This document shows positions 22,271 to 30,536 of a stretch of DNA of 38,404 nucleotides, in pieces. This DNA comes from a virus. The position numbers and the translations under genes were made by a program. The notes beneath the pieces are model-generated. The model had not been told where the DNA came from. It searched no databases and worked only from the letters and a program-made list of their open reading frames with translations. The DNA lies in IMG/VR virus record IMGVR_UViG_3300034198_018123, positions 1 through 38,404 of that record, one strand, 5' to 3'. The number at the start of each line of letters is the position of its first letter. Positions within the stretch are counted from its first letter, which is position 1.

Positions 22271-22795
22271 ATGAGTTCACATTTAATGATTGACATCGAA
22301 GGCCTGGGCACTGGTCCAGATGCCGCTATTTTGACCATAGCTGCCCAGAGCTTTGATCCTTTTGGAACTGGTCATTATAACCGTCATTATTATGCTCGTA
22401 TCACTTTGGAAAGTCAGGAAAACCGTTGTATACAGGATGATACCCTGGCTTGGTGGGCAACTCAACCTCTAGCACAAGCTGAAGCATTTGCCGAAGAGGA
22501 TCGTGTTCCATTGGATCAAGCTCTAGACGAACTATATCGGCTAGCCTGGCAACACGATTATATCTGGGCACAAGGCCCTACATACGATATAAACATCCTG
22601 GAACATGCGTACAAAAGTTACAATAAAACACAACCGTGGAAGTTTTACCGTATTAGAGACAGCAGAACAGTGTTGAGCCTTTGGCCAGACCGTCCTGTAC
22701 CTCCTACCAGTCACCACGCTCTAGAAGACACTCGCAAGCAAATTGATATTTTACAACAAACATTCAAACATTTAAACGTCAAGGGGATGAGATGA
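22271..22795 (+). CDS. DEDDh 3'-5' exonuclease (DexA / Rv2179c-like)
   Basis: A 174-residue exonuclease of the RNase T-like DEDD superfamily. Catalytic residues are visible: D8-I-E10 in MIDIEGLGTG, D106 in QGPTYDINIL, and H148...D153 in HHALEDT. A conserved WWATQP near 61-66 is similar to the WWxxQ of T4 DexA and Rv2179c-like enzymes. The likely activity is 3'-5' degradation of DNA or RNA; in T4 DexA acts on DNA. It heads an operon with an SGNH-like gene and a dNMP kinase, each overlapping by ATGA, consistent with host DNA being cut into monophosphates for re-use. It has a sigma70-like promoter and no Shine-Dalgarno. Confidence 0.85.
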   Translation: MSSHLMIDIEGLGTGPDAAILTIAAQSFDPFGTGHYNRHYYARITLESQENRCIQDDTLAWWATQPLAQAEAFAEEDRVPLDQALDELYRLAWQHDYIWAQGPTYDINILEHAYKSYNKTQPWKFYRIRDSRTVLSLWPDRPVPPTSHHALEDTRKQIDILQQTFKHLNVKGMR

Positions 22796-23439
22796 TTCAG
22801 ACAATGGTCAATGGCTGTAGTCATATTGCTGGCACAGAGTTGGATCCTAATTTAGATCTAGCTTGTAAACTGACCTGGCCAAATCTAAACAAAAATTGGT
22901 CGATTAATAATATTGCTCATGCTGGTTCTTCTAACGATGCTATCACACGAACAACTATTGATTATTTAGAAAAAAATCCAGTTGATTTTGTTTGTATACA
23001 GTGGGCCATCTTTGAAAGAATAGAATTACAAATCCCCTTTTACAAAGAACATCAAGTACATGAACCTTGGTTTAGTATCCATAGCAGAGATGCTGAACTT
23101 GATCAAGACATTAATCGCAATGGCAAATTTATGAAAGACATTGCTAGAAACATATTTTTAAAACAATTTGATACAGATTGGTTTTTTAATTACAATATGT
23201 ACAGTATTTTGGCCATGCAACAGTATCTTGTTAACAATCAAATTGATTATATTTTTGTATTCACAGATTGGCCTCAGAAAAGAACAGATCCGCGATTTAA
23301 GTTATTAAACAAAGAGAAAGTTTTCAATCAGTCATGGTATGATTTTTGTAGTAATGGACACTATAACAAATTAGATGGTATGCATTATGAACTTAAAGCG
23401 CACCAAGATTTTTATCAGTCAATAGAAGGATTTTTATGA
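22792..23439 (+). CDS. SGNH hydrolase-like protein (DUF6071-type)
   Basis: A 215-residue protein with the block order of SGNH hydrolases: NGCSHIAG with candidate nucleophile S10, AGSSND with G45 and N48, and C-terminal LDGMHY with D195 and H198 (DxxH). The usual GDS box is GCS here, as in a group of unassigned marine-phage proteins that also start with a GCSxxxG motif and WP.L. Enzymes of this fold remove acyl or acetyl groups from lipids, glycans or peptidoglycan. It overlaps both neighbours by ATGA and lies between two nucleotide-metabolism genes. Aromatic and Asn/Asp-rich composition sets it apart. Substrate and even activity are uncertain. Confidence 0.62.
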   Translation: MIQTMVNGCSHIAGTELDPNLDLACKLTWPNLNKNWSINNIAHAGSSNDAITRTTIDYLEKNPVDFVCIQWAIFERIELQIPFYKEHQVHEPWFSIHSRDAELDQDINRNGKFMKDIARNIFLKQFDTDWFFNYNMYSILAMQQYLVNNQIDYIFVFTDWPQKRTDPRFKLLNKEKVFNQSWYDFCSNGHYNKLDGMHYELKAHQDFYQSIEGFL

Positions 23440-24080
23440 TTATTGGAGTATGCGGATTTATAGGCACAGGCAAAGATACTATTGCAGACTATCTTGTAAA
23501 TATACATCAATTTAGACGAGAGTCATTTGCCAACACTCTCAAAGATGCTGTAGCCTCGGTGTTCGGATGGGATCGTGAGCTTATTGAAGGGCGTACTAGA
23601 CAAGCACGTGAATGGCGCGAACAAGTGGATCCTTGGTGGGCCTCCCGGTTGGACATGCCCAACTTGACTCCACGGTGGGTACTGCAATACTGGGGCACAG
23701 AAGTATGTCGTCGAACATTTCACGACAATATCTGGATTGCCAGTTTAGAAAACAAACTACGTAACAGTAGCGATGACATTGTGATCAGCGATTGCAGATT
23801 CCCCAACGAAATCAACAGTATTAAAAATGCCGGCGGAATTGTGGTGCGTGTTGCCCGTGGACCAGATCCAGCCTGGTACAACACTGCTGTAGGCGCCAAC
23901 GCTGGAATTTCGTCCGATCAAGCACTGCTCAAACAGCTAGTAGTTCATGCTTCTGAAACTGCATGGGCTGGAACAGACTTTGACACAGTGTTGGACAACA
24001 ACGGATCTCTAGATCACTTGTACACTCAGATCACAGATCTGGTTCAAGGTCTCCGGGTCGCCAAGTCAAATCCTGCCTAG
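23436..24080 (+). CDS. 1: Deoxynucleoside monophosphate kinase (T4 gp1-like)
   Basis: A 214-residue P-loop kinase. The Walker A motif GFIGTGKDT lies at 7-15. LKDAVASVFGWD, VLQYWGTEVCR, a VISDCRFPNE segment (Walker B/switch-like) and IVVRVARG match phage dNMP kinases of the T4 gene 1 family. The enzyme phosphorylates dNMPs to dNDPs for phage DNA synthesis. It is last in the exonuclease operon, which fits recycling of dNMPs released from host DNA. Start ATG 23436 overlaps the upstream stop. The 3' end overlaps the convergent zinc-protein gene by 50 nt. Confidence 0.87.
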   Translation: MIIGVCGFIGTGKDTIADYLVNIHQFRRESFANTLKDAVASVFGWDRELIEGRTRQAREWREQVDPWWASRLDMPNLTPRWVLQYWGTEVCRRTFHDNIWIASLENKLRNSSDDIVISDCRFPNEINSIKNAGGIVVRVARGPDPAWYNTAVGANAGISSDQALLKQLVVHASETAWAGTDFDTVLDNNGSLDHLYTQITDLVQGLRVAKSNPA

Positions 24081-24378
24081 GAATCTCAATGGTACAATTC
24101 AAACACACAGTTTTTAAGTTTCGCAAATTGGCATTGTGCAAATTGCCATCCACATAGTAAACCAACAACTGTGCTGAATATTTTGCTCTAAAGCCACATC
24201 GATCACATGTGGTTTTTTTCTTATAGCCTGCTGCTTGCCACGTGGGAGTCGGCGGCTTGATTTTTTTATTCTTCTTGACGCAGGTCTCGCACCTACTGCG
24301 ATAGTGTGGTATACCAACGCTATAGTAGTTTACAGCACACAATCGTTGCTGACAAGCCGGGCACAAAGGTCTTTTCAT
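24031..24378 (-). CDS. Cys4-type zinc protein, HNH-like
   Basis: A 115-residue basic protein with two zinc-binding sets: C6-x2-C9 with C30-x2-C33, and C58-x2-C61 with C92-x2-C95. Between the last two pairs, LLVYYVDGNLHNANLRNLKTVC resembles the HNH nuclease pattern (split here: VDGN at 76-79, NL at 87-88), but the usual first His is Tyr. Similar small proteins occur in cyanophages. A DNA-binding or nuclease-derived role is likely; catalysis is doubtful. It is transcribed from its own late-type promoter, against the dNMP kinase gene. Confidence 0.65.
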   Translation of the reverse strand: MKRPLCPACQQRLCAVNYYSVGIPHYRSRCETCVKKNKKIKPPTPTWQAAGYKKKTTCDRCGFRAKYSAQLLVYYVDGNLHNANLRNLKTVCLNCTIEIPRQDLTWRPGDLEPDL

Positions 24379-24382
24379 GCTG

Positions 24383-24390
24383 TATTTAAC
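24383..24390 (-). promoter_or_regulatory. T4-like late promoter, leaderless type
   Basis: On the minus strand GTTAAATA is followed by 4 nt (CAGC) and ATG 24378. It diverges from the gp18 promoter. Confidence 0.55.
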
Positions 24391-24440
24391 ACAAAACCTT
24401 TGGCAAAGGGCAACAATACATCACTCTTTTGAGACGATAC

Positions 24441-24448
24441 GATAAATA
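24441..24448 (+). promoter_or_regulatory. T4-like late promoter of gp18
   Basis: GATAAATA with predicted +1 near 24454. It is followed by an AAAGGA Shine-Dalgarno (24463-24468) and ATG 24475. Confidence 0.75.
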
Positions 24449-24474
24449 TCTATAACTTAGAAAAAGGAATTACC

Positions 24475-27400
24475 ATGGCACTATTATCACCAGGCGTAGA
24501 AGTAACAGTTATTGACGAAAGTCAATATATCCCTGCAGCTACCAACTCGGTCCCCTATATTTTAATCGCCACTGCACAGAACAAAATTTCTGGCACAGGC
24601 GCAGGTGTTGCCGCAGGTACATTGGCCGCCAATGCTAACAGAGTGTACTTGATTGACAGTCAACGTGATTTGGCTGCTACATTTGGCAATCCATTCTTTT
24701 ACAAAACCACAGCTGGTACACCAATCAACGGTTACGAGCTAAACGAATATGGCTTGTTGGCCGCGTACTCAGCATTGGGTGTAACTAATCGTGCTTACGT
24801 TCAACGTGCAGACATTGATCTAGCAGAACTTACTGCTACACTAACACGTCCAACAGGTAACCCTGATAACGGAACATACTGGCTAGACACAGCAAATACT
24901 GTGTGGGGTATTTTTCAGTGGAACATTACAACTGGTGCATTTACCAACCAAGTACCTCTAGTTATTACCGACTCAGCAGATTTAGTACCCAGTTCAACTG
25001 TGCCTTTACAAAGCATTGGTAGCATTGGAGATTATGCAATCACAGCAACCAACTTGAACAATCCTGGATATTTCAAACGTGGCGGCCCTACTTCTAGTCA
25101 AACCAGTGCCACATCAATTAGTGTTTTATACAATACCTGGGTACAAGTTGGCAGCAATGAATGGAAAACATCATGGCCTACAATCCAAGGCACATTGGCT
25201 CCATCAACTCTCAGTGCTGGCAGTATCATCATCAATGGAACTACCGTTACTATCACCAACGGTTCTACAGTAAACACTTTGGCAAACTCAATCAACTCTG
25301 CCAGCATCACTGGTGTATATGCTGCCACAATTGATGGTAAATTAACAATCTATGCAGACTCAACTGCTCAAGCAGATGGCAGTACATTAGGCGAAGGCAT
25401 TGTTGAAATTGACAACGGATCAGGAACACCTTTGGCAAGTTTGGGTATTACAGCCACTGCCAGCTCAACTTATTATTTTGCTCCTGCATTCCAGGCCAGC
25501 CCACACTACACAGTACCACGCTGGGGTTCTAGTCAAACAACTCCGGAGCCAACAGGATCAGTATGGCAAAAAACAACCAATGTAAATCTTGGTGCAAACA
25601 TTGTGATCAAGAAGTTCAATTCAACGCTTGGAACATTTATTCAACAATCGTGTCCAATCTTTGCTACTCAGCACGAGGCATTGTATGTTCTTGATCCTGC
25701 AGGTGGCGGAGTCAATATTCCAGTAGGTACAACTTTTGCAAGATTAAATCCAACATTTGCTAGCCCTGATACATTGGGTTTGATAATTCTTGAATCGTTT
25801 GCCACCGGGTCTGTGAACATCACTGGGTCTAACACAGCTCCTACATTTGTATCTGGTAACCGGTTCACAATTACAGCCAGTGTTCCGGGGGTATCGGCAC
25901 TACCGTCACCGGTCACAGCCATACTGAGTGGAACTACAGCCTCTGCGTTTGTGACAGCAGTGTCGGCTGCTGTGGGAACCACAACATTTGCACCATATGT
26001 AAGCGCAAGCGTCAACAGTGATGGGGCCATTGTATTCACTCACAGTGCAGGCGGCGAAATTGTGTTGACTCCGGTAGCAGGCCAAGGCACACCAATTTCA
26101 ACAGCAGGATTCAATACTAGTATTGAAGGAGTCCGAGTAGGTGGTTCCACAGCTGGCCAGTTGGTTCTTTCTAATTTTACAGACTCTACCATTGGATTTT
26201 CCTACACTGCTAGTTCAACAGCACCAGATCAAGATCCAGCCGACGGACGTCTGTGGTACTATTCAGCAACAAATCAAGCTGATATCATGATTCAAAACAA
26301 CGGAGCATGGTTTGGCTATCAAAACGTTGTAAACGATGTGCGTGGTGATAATTTGAGTTTAACCAATGCCTCAGGACCACAGTTCAGTGCAACAGCACCA
26401 ACAACTCAAAACAACACAGCACAGAGTCCATTGCAATATGGCGACTTATGGATTGATACCAGCGATTTAGAAAACTATCCAGTGATCAATCGTTGGAGTT
26501 TGGTTGATGGAGTTGACCAGTGGGTAACTTTGGACAACACAGATCAAACCACAGAAAATGGTGTGTTGTTTGCAGATGCACGTTGGGCAACCAATGGCAC
26601 AACCGATCCAATCACAGGAGCTATTCCAACAATCACAAGTTTGTTGACTTCAAACTATTTGGACCTAGATGCACCGGATCCTTCACTATTTCCACAGGGC
26701 ATGTTGTTGTTCAACACACGCCGTTCAGGATTCAACGTCAAATCATTCCAGGTAGATTATTTCAATGCCACTGCTTTCCCAGATGATGTATTGCCCACAC
26801 AAACCAATGCATGGGTAACAGCATCAGGCAACAAAGCCAATGGATCACCCTACATGGGTCGTCAAGCTCAACGTGCTTTGATAGTGTCGGCTCTCAAAGC
26901 CGGTATTGATGCCAACATTGAGGTTCGTGAGGAACAACGTCAGTTTAACTTGATTGCATGTCCGCAATATCCAGAACTAATGATCAACATGGTTGCACTC
27001 AACAACGAACGCAACAACACAGCATTTGTAATTGGTGATACACCATTGAGATTGGGCCCAGACAGTGCAGAAATTACCAATTGGGCAACCAACAATGGCG
27101 GAGCTGGTACTGCAACAGAAGACGGCTTAAACGTTTCTGATGTGTATTTGGGAGTGTTTTACCCAAGTTGCCAAACAACAGATTTATCAGGCTCACCGGT
27201 GGTACAACCACCAAGCCACATGATGATCCGTACTATTATTCGCAGTGACGAAGTGGCATTTCCATGGTTGGCACCGGCCGGTACACGTCGTGGAGTGATT
27301 GACAATGCTGCACGTATTGGTTATGTTAACTCTGCCACAGGTGAATTTGAATCAATTGGTGTACGTCAAGGTCTACGTGACGTGCTGTACGAACAAGATA

Positions 27401-27822
27401 TCAATCCAATTACATTTGTACCGGGTATTGGTATCACCAACTTTGGTAACAAGACTGTCACTAATGTGGCCACAGCGATGGATCGTATCAACGTAGCACG
27501 TTTGGTAGCATTTATTCGTGGTAGATTGACAGAAATTGCCAAAACATTCTTGTTTGAACCCAACGATCAAATCACTAGAAATGAGATCAAGAACTCCATT
27601 GATAGTTTGATGATTGACTTGGTAAACAAACGCGGTATCTATGATTACCTAGTGGTCTGTGACTTGACCAATAATACACCAACACGTATTGATGCCAATG
27701 AATTGTATGTTGACATTGCAATTGAGCCAGTCAAAGCAGTTGAATTTATCTACATTCCATTGCGCATCAAGAACACTGGAGAAATTTCAAGTAGCTTGTC
27801 AACAGTGGCTACAGCGAGTTAA
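24475..27822 (+). CDS. 18: Tail sheath protein gp18, expanded
   Basis: This is the contractile sheath subunit. The N-terminus MALLSPGVEVTVIDES and the C-terminal third (RRGVIDNAARIGYVN, VLYEQDINPITFVPG, ARLVAFIRGRLTEIAKTF, EPNDQITRNEIKNSID, ELYVDIAIEPVKAVEFIYIPL) are clear gp18 signatures. At 1115 residues it is far longer than T4 gp18 (659). The extra middle includes a segment at about 240-330 like the flagellin hook IN motif (ING..VTI..GSTV..LA.SIN followed by DGKLTIYA), a second related segment at about 445-555, and Trp-rich DGRLWYYS and GDLWIDTSD modules (590-680). These would project from the sheath surface. It has a strong Shine-Dalgarno, late promoter and terminator. Confidence 0.93.
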   Translation: MALLSPGVEVTVIDESQYIPAATNSVPYILIATAQNKISGTGAGVAAGTLAANANRVYLIDSQRDLAATFGNPFFYKTTAGTPINGYELNEYGLLAAYSALGVTNRAYVQRADIDLAELTATLTRPTGNPDNGTYWLDTANTVWGIFQWNITTGAFTNQVPLVITDSADLVPSSTVPLQSIGSIGDYAITATNLNNPGYFKRGGPTSSQTSATSISVLYNTWVQVGSNEWKTSWPTIQGTLAPSTLSAGSIIINGTTVTITNGSTVNTLANSINSASITGVYAATIDGKLTIYADSTAQADGSTLGEGIVEIDNGSGTPLASLGITATASSTYYFAPAFQASPHYTVPRWGSSQTTPEPTGSVWQKTTNVNLGANIVIKKFNSTLGTFIQQSCPIFATQHEALYVLDPAGGGVNIPVGTTFARLNPTFASPDTLGLIILESFATGSVNITGSNTAPTFVSGNRFTITASVPGVSALPSPVTAILSGTTASAFVTAVSAAVGTTTFAPYVSASVNSDGAIVFTHSAGGEIVLTPVAGQGTPISTAGFNTSIEGVRVGGSTAGQLVLSNFTDSTIGFSYTASSTAPDQDPADGRLWYYSATNQADIMIQNNGAWFGYQNVVNDVRGDNLSLTNASGPQFSATAPTTQNNTAQSPLQYGDLWIDTSDLENYPVINRWSLVDGVDQWVTLDNTDQTTENGVLFADARWATNGTTDPITGAIPTITSLLTSNYLDLDAPDPSLFPQGMLLFNTRRSGFNVKSFQVDYFNATAFPDDVLPTQTNAWVTASGNKANGSPYMGRQAQRALIVSALKAGIDANIEVREEQRQFNLIACPQYPELMINMVALNNERNNTAFVIGDTPLRLGPDSAEITNWATNNGGAGTATEDGLNVSDVYLGVFYPSCQTTDLSGSPVVQPPSHMMIRTIIRSDEVAFPWLAPAGTRRGVIDNAARIGYVNSATGEFESIGVRQGLRDVLYEQDINPITFVPGIGITNFGNKTVTNVATAMDRINVARLVAFIRGRLTEIAKTFLFEPNDQITRNEIKNSIDSLMIDLVNKRGIYDYLVVCDLTNNTPTRIDANELYVDIAIEPVKAVEFIYIPLRIKNTGEISSSLSTVATAS

Positions 27823-27843
27823 TCAACGATGACAGTAAAGAAG

Positions 27844-27872
27844 ATAGGGCCTATTTTGAGCCCTATTTTTTT
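27844..27872 (+). terminator. Rho-independent terminator after gp18
   Basis: A 7-bp stem ATAGGGC/GCCCTAT (27844-27850 with 27860-27866) with a 9-nt loop is followed by a T tract. Confidence 0.88.
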
Positions 27873-27886
27873 CCGGCCACAAAGGC

Positions 27887-27894
27887 CATAAATA
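27887..27894 (+). promoter_or_regulatory. T4-like late promoter of gp19
   Basis: CATAAATA with predicted +1 near 27900, then an AGGAG Shine-Dalgarno (27905-27909) and ATG 27916. Confidence 0.75.
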
Positions 27895-27915
27895 AATGTA
27901 TAACAGGAGAACAAA

Positions 27916-28533
27916 ATGGCCGTTTCATCACTAACTAGAATGACAGTGCCTTTGGCAAGTGATCAGAGTAATCCAACCCAAGGTCTGTTGATGCCTAAAC
28001 TAAAATATCGCTTTAGAGTGATATTTGAAAACTTTGGTGTATCAACACCAAGAACAGAATTAACCAAACAGGTTATGGATTTCACACGTCCTTCAGTAAG
28101 TTTTGAAGAAATGGTGTTGGACATTTATAACTCAAAGATTAAATTAGCCGGTAAACACTCATGGGACGATTTAACATGTAATTTACGCGATGACGCAGGC
28201 GGCCAAGTCAGCCGTTTGGTTGGTGAGCAGTTGCAAAAGCAATTGGACTTTATGGAGCAAGCATCGGCTGCCTCAGGTATTGACTATAAGTTCTTGACAC
28301 GATTTGAAGTGTTGGATGGTGGCAATGGCACATTTGAACCAGTGGCGTTGGAAACTTGGGAAATCTACGGTTGCTATGTTAAAGCAGTCAACTACAACGA
28401 CATGAATTATGCATCAAGTGAAGCTGCAACAGTGTCAATGACCATTGCATTTGACAACGCTGTACAGACTCCGCAAGGTCAAGGTGTTGGTACACTGGTT
28501 GGTCGTACCATTGGCGATGTTGCCACAGGCTAA
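27916..28533 (+). CDS. 19: Tail tube protein gp19
   Basis: A 205-residue inner tube subunit. The family pattern is visible in MPKLKYRFRVIFENFG, KQVMDFTRPSVSFEE, SKIKLAGKHSWDDLTCNLRDD (two motifs) and the C-terminal WEIYGCYVKAVNYNDMNYASSEAATVSMTIAFDNA region. T4 gp19 is 163 residues; the surplus is mostly in the middle helix and C-tail. It lies directly downstream of gp18, with its own promoter and a perfect Shine-Dalgarno, as expected for a high-copy virion protein. Confidence 0.93.
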   Translation: MAVSSLTRMTVPLASDQSNPTQGLLMPKLKYRFRVIFENFGVSTPRTELTKQVMDFTRPSVSFEEMVLDIYNSKIKLAGKHSWDDLTCNLRDDAGGQVSRLVGEQLQKQLDFMEQASAASGIDYKFLTRFEVLDGGNGTFEPVALETWEIYGCYVKAVNYNDMNYASSEAATVSMTIAFDNAVQTPQGQGVGTLVGRTIGDVATG

Positions 28534-28539
28534 TAGCCG

Positions 28540-29712
28540 ATGAGCTTTGGGCAAGACTTTTTAAAAGGATTTATTGGCGCAGACGGATTAAAAGATTACG
28601 CCCACGCCAGTAAAACCTTTTTAACCAATGGATACGAACTTGCCCCTCGTACCAAGTTCTTATTTCATGTTTACTTCACAATCAACACAGCAGTTCCAGA
28701 GTTGCGAGCCATATATGGTGGTCAAGAATCTGCCACAATTGGATTGCTGGTCAAAACAGTACAGCTTCCAAACTACACAATTCAAGTAGACACCTTAAAT
28801 CAATACAATCGCAAGCGTTTAGTGCAGAGCAAGATTGATTACAATCCTGTCACAGTTGAGTTTCATGATGACGGCGGTGACGTAGTTCGTACCATGTGGT
28901 ACAACTATTTCTCATACTATTACAAAGATCCAAGTCAAAAATACGACAACGTGACCAATACCAATGGTGTCATGGCACAGTTGTTTGGCACACCAGCTGG
29001 ATTCAACTACAACTCCAGAGACATCTACGACAACAGCCGTACAGTCAACGACTGGGGCTATATTGGCGAAAGTTATGCAGATGGCTACAGCTTTCCTCCT
29101 GGTGGCTCATTGAGCAATGCTGGAAAACCACCGTTCTTTAGAGATATCAGAATTTACGGACTAAACCAGCGAACTTTTGCCGAATATGTTTTGATCAACC
29201 CAATGATTACTGAGTGGCAACACGACACCTATGATTACAGTCAGGGCAACGGCATGATGACTCATCGCATGACTATGCGTTATGAAACTGTGAAATACAT
29301 GAGTGGTGCTGTGGGCGGCGTCAGACCTGATACCAACGTTGTGGGCTTTGCAGATCCTGCCTATTATGATACTGTGCGTAGTTCAATTAGTCGTCTGGGT
29401 AGCAATGCCACAGTGTTAGGTCGCGGTGGATTGATTGATGCCGGAGTGGGCATCGTTACAGATTTACAGAGTGGTGGTGTTGCTGGCATTGTGGGAGCGT
29501 TGCAAAAAGCTGGCACAGCATACGGAACATTCAAAGACAAAAACATTCGTAGCATAGTTAACCAAGAAGTCAAAGACAGTGCAAGAACAATTCTCAAAAC
29601 AAGTCTGCCCGGAGCAACTAGAGCTGCTATTGGCACAACAGCAACCAGCAGAAGTCCGGCTCAACGCGGCTTGCTGGATGGTATATTTTTCCCAACTCCC
29701 CCTCGAGGTTAA
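28540..29712 (+). CDS. Second tail-tube-fold protein (gp54/gp48-like position)
   Basis: A 390-residue protein that shares the layout of the tube fold. It has KFLFHVYF at about 39-46, VKTVQLPNYTIQVDTLNQYN at 76-95, KIDYNPVTVEFHDDGGD and TMWYNYFSYYY at about 103-130, then ITEWQHDTYDYSQGNGMM and MRYETVKYMSG at about 222-255. These correspond to the strands gp19 uses. In T4, the tube-initiating baseplate proteins gp54 and gp48 have this fold, so a tube-baseplate adaptor is the likely role; a minor tube protein is the alternative. The C-terminal 130 residues are Gly/Ala/Arg-rich and of unknown function. It is separated from gp19 by 6 nt. Confidence 0.65.
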   Translation: MSFGQDFLKGFIGADGLKDYAHASKTFLTNGYELAPRTKFLFHVYFTINTAVPELRAIYGGQESATIGLLVKTVQLPNYTIQVDTLNQYNRKRLVQSKIDYNPVTVEFHDDGGDVVRTMWYNYFSYYYKDPSQKYDNVTNTNGVMAQLFGTPAGFNYNSRDIYDNSRTVNDWGYIGESYADGYSFPPGGSLSNAGKPPFFRDIRIYGLNQRTFAEYVLINPMITEWQHDTYDYSQGNGMMTHRMTMRYETVKYMSGAVGGVRPDTNVVGFADPAYYDTVRSSISRLGSNATVLGRGGLIDAGVGIVTDLQSGGVAGIVGALQKAGTAYGTFKDKNIRSIVNQEVKDSARTILKTSLPGATRAAIGTTATSRSPAQRGLLDGIFFPTPPRG

Positions 29713-29715
29713 ACC

Positions 29716-30075
29716 ATGAGTACCATAAACGAAGTCAACCCAAAAATTGATCAAACTGTTGAAATATTTGATCGATTCTACGACTACAGTGCCAATGTAC
29801 CTGCCATGGAATACGACATTGTGTTGAGCTATTTTCGTAGTGTGTTTACCACAACCTTGGCTGCTGAGAATTTTACCACGTCGCTGTTTAGAGTGGCTGA
29901 AGAAAGCAACACACCGGTGCTCACTCTGCTTCAAAGCATGGAAGGTCAAAACTCAGTGCAATTGACCATTTCCATGGCCTATTACTTGAACAGTCTTCGT
30001 AGCCCAGCTACCTTGTTGGGAGTATTACAACCCACAACGCCAAACTACTACACAGCTAGAAATGTAAGACAATGA
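29716..30075 (+). CDS. Small helical tail/head-assembly protein, 119 aa
   Basis: An all-helical, acidic protein of 119 residues with no known catalytic motif. Segments such as IDQTVEIFDRFYDYSANVP, MEYDIVLSYFRSVF and NSVQLTISMAYYLNSLRSPA are typical of a conserved small protein in aquatic T4-like phages near gp19. It starts 4 nt after the tube-like gene and overlaps gp4 by ATGA, so it is made with tail and head-completion factors. A structural chaperone or minor tail role is inferred from position only. Confidence 0.6.
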   Translation: MSTINEVNPKIDQTVEIFDRFYDYSANVPAMEYDIVLSYFRSVFTTTLAAENFTTSLFRVAEESNTPVLTLLQSMEGQNSVQLTISMAYYLNSLRSPATLLGVLQPTTPNYYTARNVRQ

Positions 30076-30503
30076 GCAAGTTTGCACAAGGCGCCTACGT
30101 AGTCAAAAACAAACAAAAGTATGTGGGCAAAGGCGCACCTCGTTATAGATCTGGTTGGGAACATGCATTTATGAGATTTCTTGACAACAACGACAACATA
30201 CTACAGTGGGCCAGTGAGTCAATTTCAATTCCTTATCGTAACCCCATTACAGGCAAACAAAGTATCTATGTTCCGGACTTCTTGATTACCTACAAAAATC
30301 GCAACAATCAAATGATAGCAGAAGTAATTGAGATCAAACCCAAAAAACAAAGCATAGTTGAATCAAAAATGAAAGCCAATGAGCGTGCTGTTGTGGCCGT
30401 GAATTATGCCAAATGGGATTCTGCAACCAAGTGGTGTAAAAAGCAGGGGTTGATATTCCGAGTCATCACCGAAGATGACATGTTCAAAAACGGCAACAAA
30501 TAA
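30072..30503 (+). CDS. 4: Head completion protein gp4 (PD-(D/E)XK nuclease-like)
   Basis: A 143-residue T4 gp4-like head completion protein. Family features are YRSGWEHAFMRFLD (25-38), ILQWASESISIPYRNP (43-58) and a nuclease-like core with P68-D69, then E87-I-K89 in VIEIKPKK, which fits a TnsA/PD-(D/E)XK fold with E30 as a further candidate acidic residue. In T4, gp4 acts after DNA packaging with gp50 so that tails can attach. It has an ATGA overlap with the upstream gene. Assignment is strong by motif and length. Confidence 0.82.
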   Translation: MSKFAQGAYVVKNKQKYVGKGAPRYRSGWEHAFMRFLDNNDNILQWASESISIPYRNPITGKQSIYVPDFLITYKNRNNQMIAEVIEIKPKKQSIVESKMKANERAVVAVNYAKWDSATKWCKKQGLIFRVITEDDMFKNGNK

Positions 30504-30524
30504 GCATAACCCATATTATACCAC

Positions 30525-30532
30525 AATAAATA
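30525..30532 (+). promoter_or_regulatory. T4-like late promoter of the small terminase, leaderless type
   Basis: AATAAATA is followed by 4 nt (TGGT) and ATG 30537. No Shine-Dalgarno is present. Confidence 0.6.
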
Positions 30533-30536
30533 TGGT

